A DNA stretch of 64,000 nt from Azolla caroliniana (GCA_043228905.1 JBHGNT010000006.1:9858001-9922000); one strand, 5' to 3'. Shown: positions 1 through 11,561, counted from the stretch's first letter. Translations and numbers: made by a program. The notes: generated from the letters alone by a model not told the origin.

Positions 1-389
1 GAAGACTTGCCGAAGACAACCTCATTCCGAATGTGAAAGACGTGCACCTTGAGAAGTGCACCGATTGCTTGGCCGGCAAGAAAAACCGAACCTCCTTCTG
101 GTCAAGACCACTGATGAGACAGAATGCACCACTGGAGCTGGTGCATACCGATATGTTTCAAGTCGACACGAAGTCACATGCCGGATCGCAGTACTTCGTG
201 ACATTCATAGATGACCACAACCGGAGGCTGTGGGTCTTACCGTTGAAGACAAAGGATCAGGTGCTATCCGTCTTCAAGGAACTCCACGCGAGAATGGAAA
301 GAGAAACCGACCGGAAGTTGAAGGCGGTTCGAGCGGACAACAGAGAAGATTACCGAGGGTAGTTCGAGGAGTATTGCCGGTCATAATCG
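1..389 (+). pseudogene. copia integrase fragment (family of element J)
   Basis: The translation around 33-362 matches the GAG-pre-integrase and start of the integrase core of a Ty1/copia polyprotein. It shows the zinc-finger end CTDCLAGKKN, then HTDMFQVDTKSHAG and FVTFIDDH. The same sequence recurs at about 8885-9250 in element J with only scattered differences, so it is another copy of that family. A TAG stop at 361-363 interrupts the frame, and homology to J ends near 389, where minus-strand copia sequence begins. It is a truncated, non-functional fragment whose left side lies outside the window. Confidence 0.8.
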
Positions 390-2828
390 AACCTTCGAAC
401 ATGTGTTCAAACCGATCTTCATCTTGTACCTCTTGTTCGGCAGATTCCGGGTCAAGTGGAGTCAGAGTCGAAGTTGTCTTTGGTGCATACCAAGATGCGA
501 ACTCGTCGAAGACTACATCTCGACTTACCCGAACCACTCGGGTAGAAGGGTTGTAGCGCTTGTATGCCTTCTTCTCGGACGAGTATCCTATGAGGACACA
601 TTCCTCCGACTTGGCATTGGGCTTCTGTCGTTGTTCATTCGGGATGCGTACATTCGCAATCCTTCCGAACACCTTGAGGTGCGATAGGATCGGCTTCCTT
701 CCGACAAGGAGCTCGTATGGAGTTAGCTCATGCACTGCATTAGTGGTGCATTGATTCATGAGATAGATGGCCATTAGCAATGGGCACGGTTTGGCTCAAA
801 CCAAACCGAACCGTTAAGCCATGGTTTAACGGTTTATTGGTTCCAAAAAAATGTAATGGTTTTGTTTGGTTTGGATTCTCGATAAACGGTTCGGTTTCGG
901 TGCGGTTCGGTTTTAAAACTCGGGTTTATAGGTTTATAGGTTTGGTTTACAGGTTTAAAGGTTTTTGGTTAACCTTTTTTTTTTACCTTAATAGTTGATT
1001 GATGTAATGGTTTAATTAATGGTTTTTTATTGATTTAATTAATTTAATTTAAATGTTTATTTAATTTAATGGTTCAATTAAAGTTTCTTTTATTGATTTA
1101 ATAAATTTAACTTAGATGTTTATTTAATTTAATGTATTTTTGTTTCTTTAGATGTTTAACTAGTTTGACTTAAGTGGTTAGGTTTAAATTTTTTATTAAA
1201 TGGTAGGCATTGAATGTGCCGACCGGTTTCTTTTTTGACTTGGCCCTTGAGTTTTTGGAAGTGGGAGAGCACTTCACTCTTCTTCTTCATCGGGAAGATC
1301 CACGCATAGCGCGAGTAGTCGTCAATGAAGGTGACGTAGAATCAGCATCCGCTGATCGTCGGCGTTTGAGTCGGTCCGCATACATCCGAGTGTATGATGT
1401 CGAGGAGGCCTTTGCTCCTGGAGCTCTCCTTCGGGACTGGGAGTCGATGTTGATTGCCGAGTTGGCATGCTTCGCATACTCGGTTGACTCATTTCGACTC
1501 GAATGCCGGAAGTCCGATGACGACTCCCTTCAATTGCATTGCTTGATGCCATTGGAGGTTTATGTGGCCGATTCTTTTGTGCCATAACTCAATGCTTGTC
1601 TTGGTTTTGAGACCTTTGGCATACATGGCCGCTTTCACCTCGTTCGAATAAAGGATGAACATTCGATTGTCTCTCCGTCCCTTGGCTATGAGTCGGCCAT
1701 CTTTCTCGATGAAACAACCCTCGTTGTTGAAGCGGACTTGCATGCCTTGATCCACGATTCTTCATTATTGTGGGCACGTGCAAGATATTCTCGATGCAAG
1801 TTTGCTTGCCTTCTTTCCCGAATGGGACATTGCCGATGTGCCAAATGGGATGTGTGGTGTCGTCTCCCGTCTCTATGAAGCCGGTCGATCCGGTGTACAC
1901 AAGTCATTGAACCACTCTTTTGGAGATGTCATGTGATGTGAGGCGCCGGAATCAACAAACCACATGTCTTCCGAATTGGAGGTTCTTGTGGAGTCATCAT
2001 ATTTGAAGTTGGTGGCATAATTCTTGAGTTGTCGACTTGTCAAAGCCAACTCGCTTCTTCTTTTTCGGCACTCCTCCTTGTGGTGGCCAATTTTTCCGCA
2101 ATAGTTGCGAGTTGCGGGCCTCATTTGCTGACCTTGTTCGGCATGGAAGCTCCCCCTTCTTCCGAAGGTTCCTCGATGGCTTCCGTGAAGGTTTGATTTG
2201 TCTTTGTGTGATGGGCCGAATTGGCCTCTTTTACCGCTGTGACCTCGTCCTCAGCCATCGTCTAAACTTGAGAAGAACATTTGTCCTTCCAACATCTTTG
2301 TATTGATTGAAGGTCGAAGAACGAAGGAGGGTTTTCCCTTGCTAAGATTGTCATCCTGAGTCAAATTGTTGTGCGAGGTCGCCCAAGCATACTTGAACCA
2401 TCTCGTCTTCGTCAACGATTATGTTGATGGAGCCAAGCAAGTCACAAATGCTCATGATCTTGGCGGTGTAGTCCGACACAGACATATCTTTTTGCCGAAT
2501 GTTGTTCAACTCTTGTCGGAGTTGAAACTTGTGGGCAGTCGTGTTGGCGGCAAAAATTTTCTTTAAGTTTGCCCACGCTTCTTAAGGCGTATTGGTGTCT
2601 CGAATGTGGCTAAGCATGTGATCGTGGACACATGTTGCCAAGAAATACATGACTCAACTAGCCGCTTGCTCCCATGTTGAATAGTCAGCGTTCTTTCGGT
2701 TGAGCGTCGTTGATGTAGCTCCAATACCCTTGGCAGACAAGGTATTGGTTCATCTTGTACTCCCAAGATCAATAATTGCTCTGGTCTAGCTTTTCACTAG
2801 GGAGCAAGCTACCCATTTGTGTGTTCAT
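390..2828 (-). pseudogene. copia K gag-protease-integrase pseudogene
   Basis: A start codon at 2828 gives MNTQMGSLLPSEKLDQSNY, a typical copia gag N-terminus, but it is followed at once by a stop. Further left come a zinc knuckle (YCGKIGHHKEEC, near 2090-2115), the protease active-site motif WFVDSGASHHM (near 1940-1970), the pre-integrase LWHKRIGHINL (near 1560-1590) and the integrase C-terminal region with LKVFGRIANV and ECVLIGYSSEKKAYKRYNP (near 550-690). Several stops and frame changes separate these blocks, so no polyprotein can be made. Confidence 0.8.
775..1203. mobile_element. hAT-like MITE, copy 1 (right end missing)
   Basis: It begins TAGCAATGGGCACGG and is rich in GGTTTGG, GGTTTAAC and TTTAATTTAA tracts. 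It matches the complete copy at 53630-54150 until about 1203, where the last roughly 130 bp including the right terminal inverted repeat are absent. It has no coding capacity and interrupts the integrase reading frame of copia K. Flanking 8-mers (ATGGCCAT on the left) are only weakly similar, so the target duplication is not clear. Confidence 0.65.
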
Positions 2829-2985
2829 GTTGATTGTCGTGTCTTCTGTTTTTACTTTCCTTCCTTCGGTCACGTACACATGCTATGTAGCGGCACTACG
2901 ATAGATGATAGCCGGATTTTGTCATCGACGTCTCAAACACACAATCACGAAGTCGTGTGGGCTTAGTGGATTTTCTAAACCACAC

Positions 2986-2997
2986 GCTCTGATACTA
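2986..2997 (-). other. primer-binding site of copia K
   Basis: On the minus strand this reads TAGTATCAGAGC, one mismatch from TGGTATCAGAGC, the initiator-Met-tRNA complement used by most plant copia elements. It abuts the end of an LTR (CTTAACA on the minus strand). Confidence 0.75.
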
Positions 2998-3168
2998 TGT
3001 TAAGAATTAGGTAATTAAGCAAGGGTTAATTAGTACCTAATTATGTGATTAAGTTAAGCACGGAAGATTATGTGATATGTGTGTGTATGTGTGTGAGAGG
3101 AAGAGAGAGAGGAAGATACACTTATGAACAACACAAGATGGAGGAAAATACTAGTAGGCTTTTGGACC
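2998..3168 (-). repeat. partial LTR of copia K (first of two head copies)
   Basis: This starts TGTTAAGAATTAGG on the plus strand and matches the first ~150 bp of the LTR beginning at 3169, including the GTGTGTATGTGTGTGAGAGG tract. The match ends after ACAACACAAGATGG. It is either a truncated LTR with a second LTR joined behind it, or a local duplication of the LTR end. Confidence 0.6.
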
Positions 3169-3276
3169 TGTTAAGAATTAGGTAAGTAATTAAGTAGGGA
3201 TTAATTAGTACCTAATTATGTGATTAGTTGATAAGCGGAAGATTATGTGATAGGTGTGTGTATGTGTGTGAGAGGA

Positions 3277-3315
<39 letters not shown>

Positions 3316-3630
3316 CACTTATGAACAACACAAGATGGGGGATGAGTAACTATATTAAATTAGCTTTATCATCATCAAATACAAAAATACCCACAATTAG
3401 GTATATATAGATCTCATGTGCAAGGGTGCAGATGTGTGAGGAGAATATAGGTACAAAGGTGTAAGTCCTATATTAAATGTACTTGGAGTGGAGGATCTAA
3501 AATATCCCACTAAGTACAAGGTCCTATTTAAGGTGTTATAGTCAACACTTCAAACTAGATTCTATCTAGGTAACTACGAAGTTACATGGTTGACTAAATA
3601 ACTAAACTATGTTGAGCTGATCTCTCAACA
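3169..3630 (-). repeat. LTR of copia K, minus orientation
   Basis: This runs from TGTTAAGAATTAGG to TCTCAACA on the plus strand. Read on the minus strand it begins TGTTGAGAGATCAGCTCAAC, the same type of start as the LTR of copia D at 46717. The right boundary rests on this similarity and the TG...CA ends, not on a target duplication. It contains a GA microsatellite at about 3279-3313. Confidence 0.55.
3279..3313. repeat. GA microsatellite
   Basis: An almost pure GA repeat inside the copia K LTR. The shorter, interrupted version in the partial LTR (about 3101-3115) shows that the tract expanded after the copies diverged. Confidence 0.9.
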
Positions 3631-3874
3631 CTTTCTTATCTCCCTTATATGGCGTGACTACGAAAGAAGGTTCACCTTCTTTCTTGGACTCAATAGTCAA
3701 TTCTTGGAATTTCTTTTCCAAAGTCGTATTGGCTTGCCTTATTTCGGCCAATTGATTCAAGGTAGTAGTGAGCAATTGCTCAATTGTGATCTCATCTTGT
3801 GTGTGAGATACAGATTGGAGTCGAGAGGTCTCGGTCAGAGAGATCACTCCAACAGTGTTCAAAATTTGTTCCAT
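3631..3874 (-). pseudogene. unidentified coding-like fragment, coiled-coil type
   Basis: An open stretch starting MEQILNTVGV (ATG at 3874) contains LTTTLNQLAEIRQANTTLEK, which has a coiled-coil look, and a lysine-rich tail near 3650. It is trapped between the copia K LTR and the LTR of element E. I do not recognise it. It could be the N-terminal piece of a retrotransposon gag, since such coiled coils occur there, but nothing proves it is a gene. Confidence 0.25.
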
Positions 3875-3899
3875 GATGCAAGTTGTGTGTACGTTGTTG

Positions 3900-4755
3900 T
3901 GGAGATTCACGGCCATAGTGAGAAAACCGGGGCTAATGGGAATATCAGTGGGGTGTGGCGTGAGCACTCACCCTTGTATACATGTGTAAGATAATGGGGT
4001 GCCTTTATGGCACCGAATAGGAGTTTATGTTGGGACAGAGAATCCCATGTAATATGGCATTTATCCTGCATTGTTACGCACCTCTCTCCTTGTGCTATAA
4101 GAGGAAGGGAGGGTCCCTTGTAAAAGGGATTGCCCATTTTGAGTTAGGATGGTATACCATTAGGTCCAAGGTATGATAATCTTTCTTCTTCTTACTTGTT
4201 TTCTGTTAGGGTTCTTTGAGGTCTTCTTCTTCTTCATTGTCGTGTGGGTTAACTCTTTGTGTTTGTTTAGGATTTAGTGGAGTTAAGATCTTGTATGTCC
4301 TAAGGGGTTTTCGCTTCTGCTCTATCTCCTGTGCAAGACCCCGCTCGGCGCGACAAGCCCGAGGGTCTCCAGATCGGCGGCTTGGCAACAAACTGTTGTT
4401 TTAACCTAACCTACCTTAGTCTGGCTCGAAGCCGGACCTGTACCTTGGTCTTGTAATTATATATATAAAAGGTTGTGCATATCCATGTCTCTGTTGGTGT
4501 CGGGTGCGTTTCTTTCTTTTTGTTTCCTATACATAAGATGCGTGTGTTGAGTCGGTGTTGCACGCGTGCTCTCTCTCTCTCTCTCCCTCTCTCGCGTTCG
4601 GTAGCCTCCGGTACGCATCCGGAATCGCTCCAGTTTGCGCCACAACCGGTGCAACAGAGACCGGAGAGAGTCGGCTTCCCGGCATCCATCTCTTCCTCGT
4701 TCGAGACCCCGATGGTCCCGCCCCTTTCAACACATACTCGCGGATTACTGTGACA
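3900..4755 (+). repeat. 5' LTR of element E
   Basis: It starts TGGAGATTC and ends ACTGTGACA. It shares almost its whole length with 12618-13873 once the insertion there is removed (856 versus about 842 bp). A TATA box lies in ATTATATATATAAAAGG near 4456-4471. The U5 part holds a CT tract (about 4568-4594) and ends in the shared GAGACCCCGATGGTCCCGCC module (4700-4722). Short open frames here are by-products. Confidence 0.75.
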
Positions 4756-4759
4756 TCTT

Positions 4760-4777
4760 TGGTGAACCCGACGTGAA
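4760..4777 (+). other. primer-site-like sequence of element E
   Basis: TGGTGAACCCGACGTGAA follows the LTR end by four bases. Very similar sequence follows other U5 ends in this window (about 7229-7245, and 16044-16061 on the minus strand). It occupies the PBS position and begins TGG as expected for a tRNA 3' end, but I could not assign the tRNA. Confidence 0.5.
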
Positions 4778-4811
4778 GACGAAGACTTCATGCAGTTGGT
4801 GGCAAGGGAGG

Positions 4812-5450
4812 ATGGAGTTGGAAGACGAAGACTTCATGCAGATGGTGGCCGAAGTGGTGATAGAGTTTGGACGAGTGACGATGAGACGAGAAGCGATGCA
4901 GCAAGCTATTGAGCGAGTGGTCGAAAGAGTCGGTCGTGTCAAAGGGGACAAAGTCCCATTCTACTTGGAAGCCTACAACGCGAAAATGGAGGTGTGAGGC
5001 GTAGACGAGGCGTTGAGGCTGGAATTCTTCTGTTGGGTCATAGCTCTCCGGATGCACACGGAGGTAAAGGAGCTCCGAGAAGCTCATAGTTCGTGGGAGG
5101 CCTTCGAAGAGGCGCTCCTACAGGCATTCAGAGGACTGCCGAAAAGCCGGGGACGACGTGACTTCGACTAGTGGGTTGTATTGGTGAAGACCCACCGAGG
5201 CGCAAGGAAGGCGTTCTGAGAGTTCGAGCGGTGGCTCCCAGAGCGGGAACAAAGTCTGGTGGGGGTGGACAAAGTCCTGTTGTTCGTTAGGTCGATCGAT
5301 CGAGTGGAACAGGAGGCCATTGGAATTGAGCTCGAAGACCACGACGGAGCGAATGGCCTTATCAAGGACTGGTCAGAAGTCGAACGAGTATGCCGACGGT
5401 TGGATTAGGAGCGGTCCGCGAAAGGTAAAGGGAAGATAACGTGTGACGGG
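4812..5450 (+). pseudogene. retrotransposon gag pseudogene of element E
   Basis: A frame opening MELEDEDFMQMVAEVVIEFG continues with KVPFYLEAYNAKMEV and then, past stop codons, LRLEFFCWVIALRMHTEVKE, SWEAFEEALLQAF, PEREQSLVGVDKVLLFVRSI and GIELEDHDGANGLIKDWSEV. The pattern of a helical capsid-like domain with W-E-F and SIDR-type motifs fits a Ty3/gypsy-type gag. Stops near 4996, 5170, 5220 and 5407 kill the frame. No zinc knuckle was found. Confidence 0.55.
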
Positions 5451-6558
5451 GCGTCATCACGGTAGGAGGTGGGCACGCAACAAGAAGGATCAGCGAAGCT
5501 CAATGTCGAAGCCTTGGTCCGGGAAGCGTACGAGGCTCTAAAGGCAATGGTTGGGTTTAGGGTTTAGGGTTCCGAAGACTCAGAACTAGTCGGCCTTCCG
5601 AACAAGGCGGACATGGCCCAGGCAGAGGCCGAAGAATAGTACGACGGTACCACGGGAGAGGGTGTGGAGCAAGACACCCTCTCGACTTGCGGAGAAATAT
5701 TGGCAGAGGAGGAGGTCGGGAGCGGAGAAGAGCCCTCCACGCGGATTCCGGAGACTCCGGGAGTCGATCCCGTGTGCCGACATAAGACCGGAGAGATGGA
5801 AGGCGCTAGCGAGGAGTCCTGGCACGATGCCAACGAAGATGGATGGGAAACGGCTTGTGAGGAGGTCGAGGACGGAGCTGCGGCAGAGAAGGAGGAAATG
5901 AGAGTCAGCGCTGAAGGGAGCAGAATTGGAAGTCGACCCGACCGGGGATCGAACTGGTCGGCATTCAGATTCGGATGGAGCACGATCCGTATGTGGATTG
6001 TTCGATAGGGGTCAGGTTCGGTATGAAGGTGTCGATACGGAAGAGGGTGTGGAATGAGCCACCCTCTTTACATGGGGAGAAAGATCGACCAAGGCGAAAG
6101 TTGGAGTTAGGGAGGAAGATGATCAAGGGTACAGAACGAGTCCGGCAGGATCAGCATCGGAGCTGAAACTCGGGACATTGGAAAATCAAGCCCAAGCGGG
6201 GCTTGATCGATCATAGATGCTTTCTACCGACACCACTAAAAGGGTTGGTGGCCTCAGACGAGTCGTTGGGAGTCATTTCGGAATCGGTATCCCCACATCT
6301 CATCTGGAGACTCCGGCAGCCGGCCCGATAGCCGGCGTGAGACCTAGAGAGATGGAAGATGGAGGCGGAAGCAAGACAAGGAGGTCGACGATGAGTTCGA
6401 GAGAAGAACAGGGAAGCGGAGGAACAAAGACCAGTCCTATGGGTCACCTCACACCAGGCTGGAGACTTCGGCGGTCGGCATCGGATCCGACGTAAGACCA
6501 AGTTACTGACGGTGGCGGCAAGAGAACGGGACCCGATAATTCAGAGAGTGACAGATGG
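5451..6558 (+). other. GC-rich internal region of E with short repeated units
   Basis: No intact gene is seen. One acidic open stretch (5664-6008) has many Glu and Asp residues and may be the decayed tail of gag. The region holds several copies of a unit built around GGAGACT...CGG...TAAGACC...GAGATGG (near 5745, 6298 and 6455). Similar units recur near 7727, 7850 and 12155 in the other parts of E. Two TTTAGGG telomere-type units at 5553-5570 look incidental. Confidence 0.5.
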
Positions 6559-7223
6559 TGTTGTGATGTTGCACGTCTAGTGGGAGAAAAACTGAAAAAG
6601 TGTGGTTCCACGCACATTACACAAATACTTGTAAAAATGAAAATAAATCAATAATAAATAATCCTAGTGCCTAATGGCATTGAGTGCGTATAGAGGGGTG
6701 CAAGTAAAATTTGAACCTTGCACCTCCAAGATAGGAAACAATTAGCTTGCCACTAAAGCTACTACTAAATGCTGTAGATTTATTATATTTCCTTATCATA
6801 TTCAGTATTCCATAGGAAACAAACGTACAAAACCGTGTGCACAAAACCATGGATTTAAGCCCATGGTTTTATGCATGTCATAAGCAAAACCATGTGCACA
6901 AAACCATGGGTTTAGCCCATGGTTTTATGCATGTCACAAGCATGCAGAGACCTATAAAAGCCTCTAGTTGGGCTTGTGTAAAGGGGGGTCAATTTGGAGA
7001 TCATCATCATCAATAATAATATAATACTCTTCTTATTCTTCTTCTTGACATCTATCTTCTTCTCAAGTATAAAAATCTTCGATCTTTTCAAGTGTAATAG
7101 TGTTTCCTCGACTCTTACATTCACATCGTTGTCTTTTGGACAAATCTGCCAACCTCCTCCCCGGTCCAAGACCCCAGTGGTCCCGCTCAAGCGAAGCACG
7201 CATGCATGTGCATCTTCACGACA
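6559..7223 (+). repeat. LTR-like sequence inserted in E
   Basis: It contains a TATA box (CCTATAAAAG, 6951-6960), an upstream block of tandem CCATGG-palindrome units (about 6837-6945) and a U5 end with the module TCCAAGACCCCAGTGGTCCC (7166-7185) closing in CACGACA at 7223. The next bases include GGTGAACCCGACGTGAA, as after the E LTR. The left end (TGTTGTGATG) is my best guess, with no target duplication. Confidence 0.45.
6837..6945. repeat. tandem units with CCATGG palindromes
   Basis: Two to three units of about 60 bp contain AAAACCATG(G)...CCATGGTTTT inverted pairs and GCATGTCA(T/C)AAGC. They sit immediately upstream of the TATA box at 6953, where LTR enhancer repeats are commonly found. 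Confidence 0.7.
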
Positions 7224-7560
7224 TCATTAGGTGAACCCGACGTGAATGGGCCCCTCCTTACATGGTTGGCTCTTTCCTTTCAAGAATAATCTCTCATATT
7301 CATATTGGACCACTCCTTACATGGTTGTAGGCTCCTTTTTTTCCAAGAATGATCTCTCATATTCATATCCAATCCGTTATAACATGATTCTAGAATTATA
7401 AAGAATCTATTTTCTTTGGCATTAAACGAATATTTTCTTTTACCTACTTGTCTCGTGTGTAAATCTTGCTTGTGTTAAGCGTGTGAGCCTTCATTCCTTC
7501 CAGTCCATAACCCCGGTGATTCCGCTTCACAATCCGCACATAGTGACGGATTTTTCACGA
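7224..7560 (+). repeat. post-LTR and second U5-end sequence in E
   Basis: This holds a diverged tandem pair of about 60 bp (7251-7311 and 7312-7372, sharing CTCCTTACATGGTTG and ATCTCTCATATTCATAT). A second U5-type end follows, with CCATAACCCCGGTGATTCCG (about 7504-7523), closing in TTTTTCACGACA near 7560. It appears to be remains of a nested or duplicated LTR. No gene was seen. Confidence 0.4.
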
Positions 7561-8057
7561 CAACGAACCCGGACGAGAACCGGGCAGAGCGGATTTCCGA
7601 ATAACCGATTCGGAAGGGAGGAAGAGGCAGTCCTATGGGGAGGCTGGAACACGGTACATCGACTTGCGGAGATGGGCAACCCGGGATAGCGTTGGGAAAG
7701 ACGAGAGGCTCAAGGAGGATCCTTCACATTGGGCTAGAGACTTCAGCAGTCGGCGTAAGACCAAGAGACTGACAGTGGTGGTGTGGGGACGAGGGCAAAG
7801 GTAGTGGATGGGCGATCTCACGGCGATCCTACGGCAATCCTCACACTGATCCGGAGACTTTGAGATGCGGTGTGGAAGTGCAGATGGGCGATCCTACGGT
7901 GATCTTCACAATCTCGCCGGGAAGGGGCCAACAAAGCGTGCATGGAAAAAGACCGGAGTTCGGCACGGGTAGCGCCGAGCGAAGGAGGACGACGGACTGA
8001 GCCTCTTTTGGGGCGTAGTCAAGAGTTATGTGACACACGAAGGTGCCTGGACGAGAA

Positions 8058-8125
8058 TGTTGGGAAATTGGTCTCTCCGGATGGGATCCAGTGATGAATA
8101 AAGAGGACCTAGTGAGGATCGGGAA
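8058..8125 (+). repeat. remnant of J 5' LTR
   Basis: The first ~68 bp match the start of the 3' LTR at 11575 with a few differences (for example AAATTGG versus AAATCGG). Then the sequence switches to gag coding sequence. The matching GAGAA on both outer sides shows this is the true left edge of J. Confidence 0.85.
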
Positions 8126-11100
8126 TCCGGAACCGATCCAAAGGCCTTGGTCACGGAAGATGACCAGAACCAGGGAAAAGGCCGGTATCAGAGTCCACAA
8201 AACCAGGACAAGTCAGAGACAAGGTCGAAGTGCTTCTATTGCGGGAAGCCGAGACACTTCCAGAAGAATTGTCGGCACTTCTGGAAAGAGAAAGAAACCG
8301 GCACCACCGATTAGAAGAAGAGTTCGGATTCAAACAGTTCGGACCGTAGGGTCCCGGGACGGAAAGGAACGTCGACAATCACGACAAGTGAAGAAGAACT
8401 GATGCTCATTACCGAAGAGAATGAGTTAAACCTTGTCGGCGATGAAACAACGTGGGTTGTCGATTCTGGAGCGTCTTTCCACCTGACACCGGACCAAAGA
8501 TGCTTCTCATCCTCCACAGTCGGTGATCATGGTTGTGTCCAGATGGGGAATGAAGGTACATGCCGACTTGTTGGCATAGGAGATGTGTTGTTGACGACAT
8601 CAACCGGATGCAAGTTGCTGTTGAAGGATGTCTGACACGTTTCGGAGGTTCAACTGAACCTGATATCAGTCGATCGACTAGATGATGAACACTACACGGG
8701 TAGCATCCGGAACGAAGTCATGAAGTTCAACAAAGGGAGTCTAATAGTGGCTCGAGCCCGAAAGATCAACACATTGTATTTGATGAATGCCCGGATATGC
8801 CAGGAAGAAGTGAACGTACCATCAGACACTGCCGGTGAGCTATGGCACAAAAGACTGTGTCACATGAGTGAGAAGGGGATGAAGAGGCTTGCCGAAGACA
8901 ACCTCATTTCGGTGAAGGACGTGCAACTTGAAAAGTGCACCGATTGCTTGCCTGGCAAGAAAAACCAAACCTCCTTCCGGTTAAGACCACCGATGAGACG
9001 GAATGCACCACTAGAGCTGATGCATACCGATGTGTGTCAAGTGGACACGAAGTCACATGCCGGATCGCAGTACTTCGTGACGTTCATAGATGACCACAGC
9101 CAAAAGTTGTGGGTCTCACCACTGAAGATGAAGGATCAGGTGGTATCCGTCTTCAAGGAGCTCCACACAAGAGTGGAAAGAGAAACCGGTCGGAAGTTGA
9201 AGATGGTTCGAGCAAAGAACGGAGGAGAATATCGGGGGCAGTTCGAGGAGTACTGCCGGTCGAAGGGAATCCGGCTCGAGTTTACTGTGCCGAAGATGCC
9301 GGAACTAAATGGGTTGGTCGAAAGGATGAACTGGACCATAATGGAGAGAGTCTGGAGCATGCTAGCACATGCAAAGTTACCCAAGATGTTTTGGGCTGAG
9401 GCACTGACGACGGCGACCTATGTGATAAACAGATCACCCTCAGTACCCTTGGATGGAGACACACCGCAAAGAGTATGAACCAATAAGGATGTGTTCGGGT
9501 GAAGGTGTTCGGGTGTCTCGGGATCTGAAGGTGTTCGGGTGTCTCGCATATGTGCATGTAGCAAAGGATAAGAGAGCAAAGCTGGATCCGAAGTCCAAGC
9601 CATGCATATTCCTTGGATACGGCGATGATGAGTTCAGTTATCGGGTGTGGGATCTGGTCGACAAGAAGGTGTTCCGGAGTCGGAACATAGTCTTCATGGA
9701 AGACAGGACCATTGCCGACTGGGATTCGGAGAAGAAGGTGATGAACTCCGGATCATTCAATGAAAACTGGCTCGAGGACACAAGGGCTTACCCGGTGGAA
9801 AACTGGACGCTAGCCAGTAACTGGATGACACTTGACGAATTGGACGGATACGAACAAGAAACCAAACTAACAGAAGAAGAAGAAGACACTAGAACCTGAC
9901 AAGATCCTGAATCGGATTCAGATGAGGAACAAATGGAGGAACCGGCAGTCAGAAACTAGGGATGGAGATATTCTCTTCGAGAGAGAAGAGCCCCCCGGAA
10001 ATTTCTGGATGCAAAGCATGTGATGCTAAGCGATGAGGGGGAGCCGAAAAGCTTCAAAGAAGCAAAGGAGACACCCACAGCCGCAAGTCGTTGAGTGCCA
10101 TGCAGGATGAGATGGATTCCTTGCATGAGAACCACACATATGAACTAATGGAGTTGTCGAAAGGGAAGAGAGCACTCCGGAATAAGTGGGTGTACAAGTT
10201 GAAACCGGGAGATGTCGGAAATCCACCCAGGTATAAGGCCCAAATCGTGGTGAAGGGCTTCTAGCAGAAGAAAGGAGTGGATTTTGAAGAGATCTTTGCC
10301 CCGTTCGTAAAGATGACATCCATCCGTACGATATTGGGCATAGTGGCAAGCATGGACCTCGAGGTAGAGCAACTGGACGTCAAGACAACATTCCTAAATG
10401 GCGACCTCGAAGAAGAGATCTACATGCACCAACTGGAAGGATTTGAGAGGAAAGGGAAGGAGCAACTGGTGTGCCGCTTGAAGAAGAGCCTATACGAACT
10501 GAAGCAAACCCCCTGGCAATGGTACCGGAAGTTCGACTCCTTCATGATTGACCAAGGGTACCACAAAACGCAAGCCGATCACGGAATGTTTGTGAAGAAA
10601 TTTGATAGAGGAGATTTCTTGATACTCCTATATGTGGATGATATGCTGATCGTCGGACGAGACCAAGGCAAGATTCGGATGCTGAAGAAGGCTCTGAACC
10701 GGACCTTCTCAATGAAAGACTTGGTTCCGGCAAGACAGATATTGGGAATGCACATCATCCGGGACCGGTCGAAGAAGCTGGTGTGGTTGTCACAGGAGAA
10801 GTACGTGACAAAGGTGCTTCAACGGTTCAACATGTCGGAGGCGAAACTGGTCGAATCGACACTTCCGGCAAACTACAAGCTATCCGGAAAAGAAAGCCTG
10901 AGGACAGAAGACTGATATGATGAAGATACCATATGCCTCTGCCGTCGGGAGCCTGATGTATGCCATGGTATGTACCCGGCCGGATATCGGATATGCAGTC
11001 GGAGTGGTGAGCCGTTTCATGAGCAATCCCGGCAAAGAGCACTGGAAAGGCACCTCGAGTATGTACCTCCAGTTCGGCTCTGGTAATCCCCAACTTGACA

Positions 11101-11560
11101 GATTCACGGATTCGGATATGTTGGCTGATGTAGATACCAACCAGTCTACATCCGGATATGTCGTGACTTATGCAGGGGGAGCTGTTTCGTGGCAGTCAAG
11201 GCTACAGAAGACGGTTGTATTGTCAACCATAGAGGCGGAGTACATGGCAGTTGTAGAAGCCGGTAAGGAGATAATGAAGGACTTCATCGGAGAGCTAGGA
11301 ATCCAACATGAGGAATATCGGCTCTACTGCGACAGTCAAAGTTCCATCCACCTTGCAAAGAACGCGGCCTACCATTCCTAGACGAAACATATCCAGCGGA
11401 GGTACCACTAGATCCGGGAGAGAGTAGAAGATCAAGAGTTCGTGTTGACAAAGATCCACATGGAGGAGAACGGGTCGGACATGTTGACCAAGGTCCTGAC
11501 AACCGACAAGTTGGACATGTGCCGAAAGCAGTTCGGGTTGACAAGACATCCCGTGCCGGA
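8126..11560 (+). pseudogene. copia J gag-pol pseudogene
   Basis: Blocks in order are a CCHC knuckle (CFYCGKPRHFQKNC, about 8231-8272), protease VVDSGASFHL (8456-8485), pre-integrase LWHKRLCHM and CTDCLPGKKNQ, and the integrase core (HTDVCQVDTKSH ... VERMNWTIMERV). Then come reverse transcriptase with YVDDMLIVG (about 10629-10655) and RNase H with STIEAEYMAVVEAGKE (about 11225-11272). Disabling changes are stops near 8632, 9477, 9898, 10261, 10913 and 11379, and frame changes. The usual integrase DNGGEY reads KNGGEY, so the second catalytic Asp is lost too. Confidence 0.85.
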
Positions 11561-11561
11561 G

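Larger units (their letters stand above)
390..2997 (-). mobile_element. copia element K, internal region (decayed, minus strand)
   Basis: Reading leftward from a primer-binding site at 2986-2997, this has the Ty1/copia order gag, zinc knuckle, protease, GAG-pre-integrase, integrase. The reverse-transcriptase half is missing because the element is cut off near 390 against an unrelated plus-strand copia fragment. The integrase region is also split by a hAT-like MITE at 775-1203. Its 5' LTR sequence lies at 2998-3630. No second LTR or target duplication was found. Confidence 0.8.

Noticed and set aside
4411-4790. Short open frames rich in Arg-Glu repeats in the E LTR (also 13523-13921)
   Set aside because: They are translations of the CT/GA microsatellite and LTR U5 and recur in both LTRs because the LTRs are copies.
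5553-5570. Telomere-type TTTAGGG units
   Set aside because: There are only two units, inside decayed element E; too few for an interstitial telomere.
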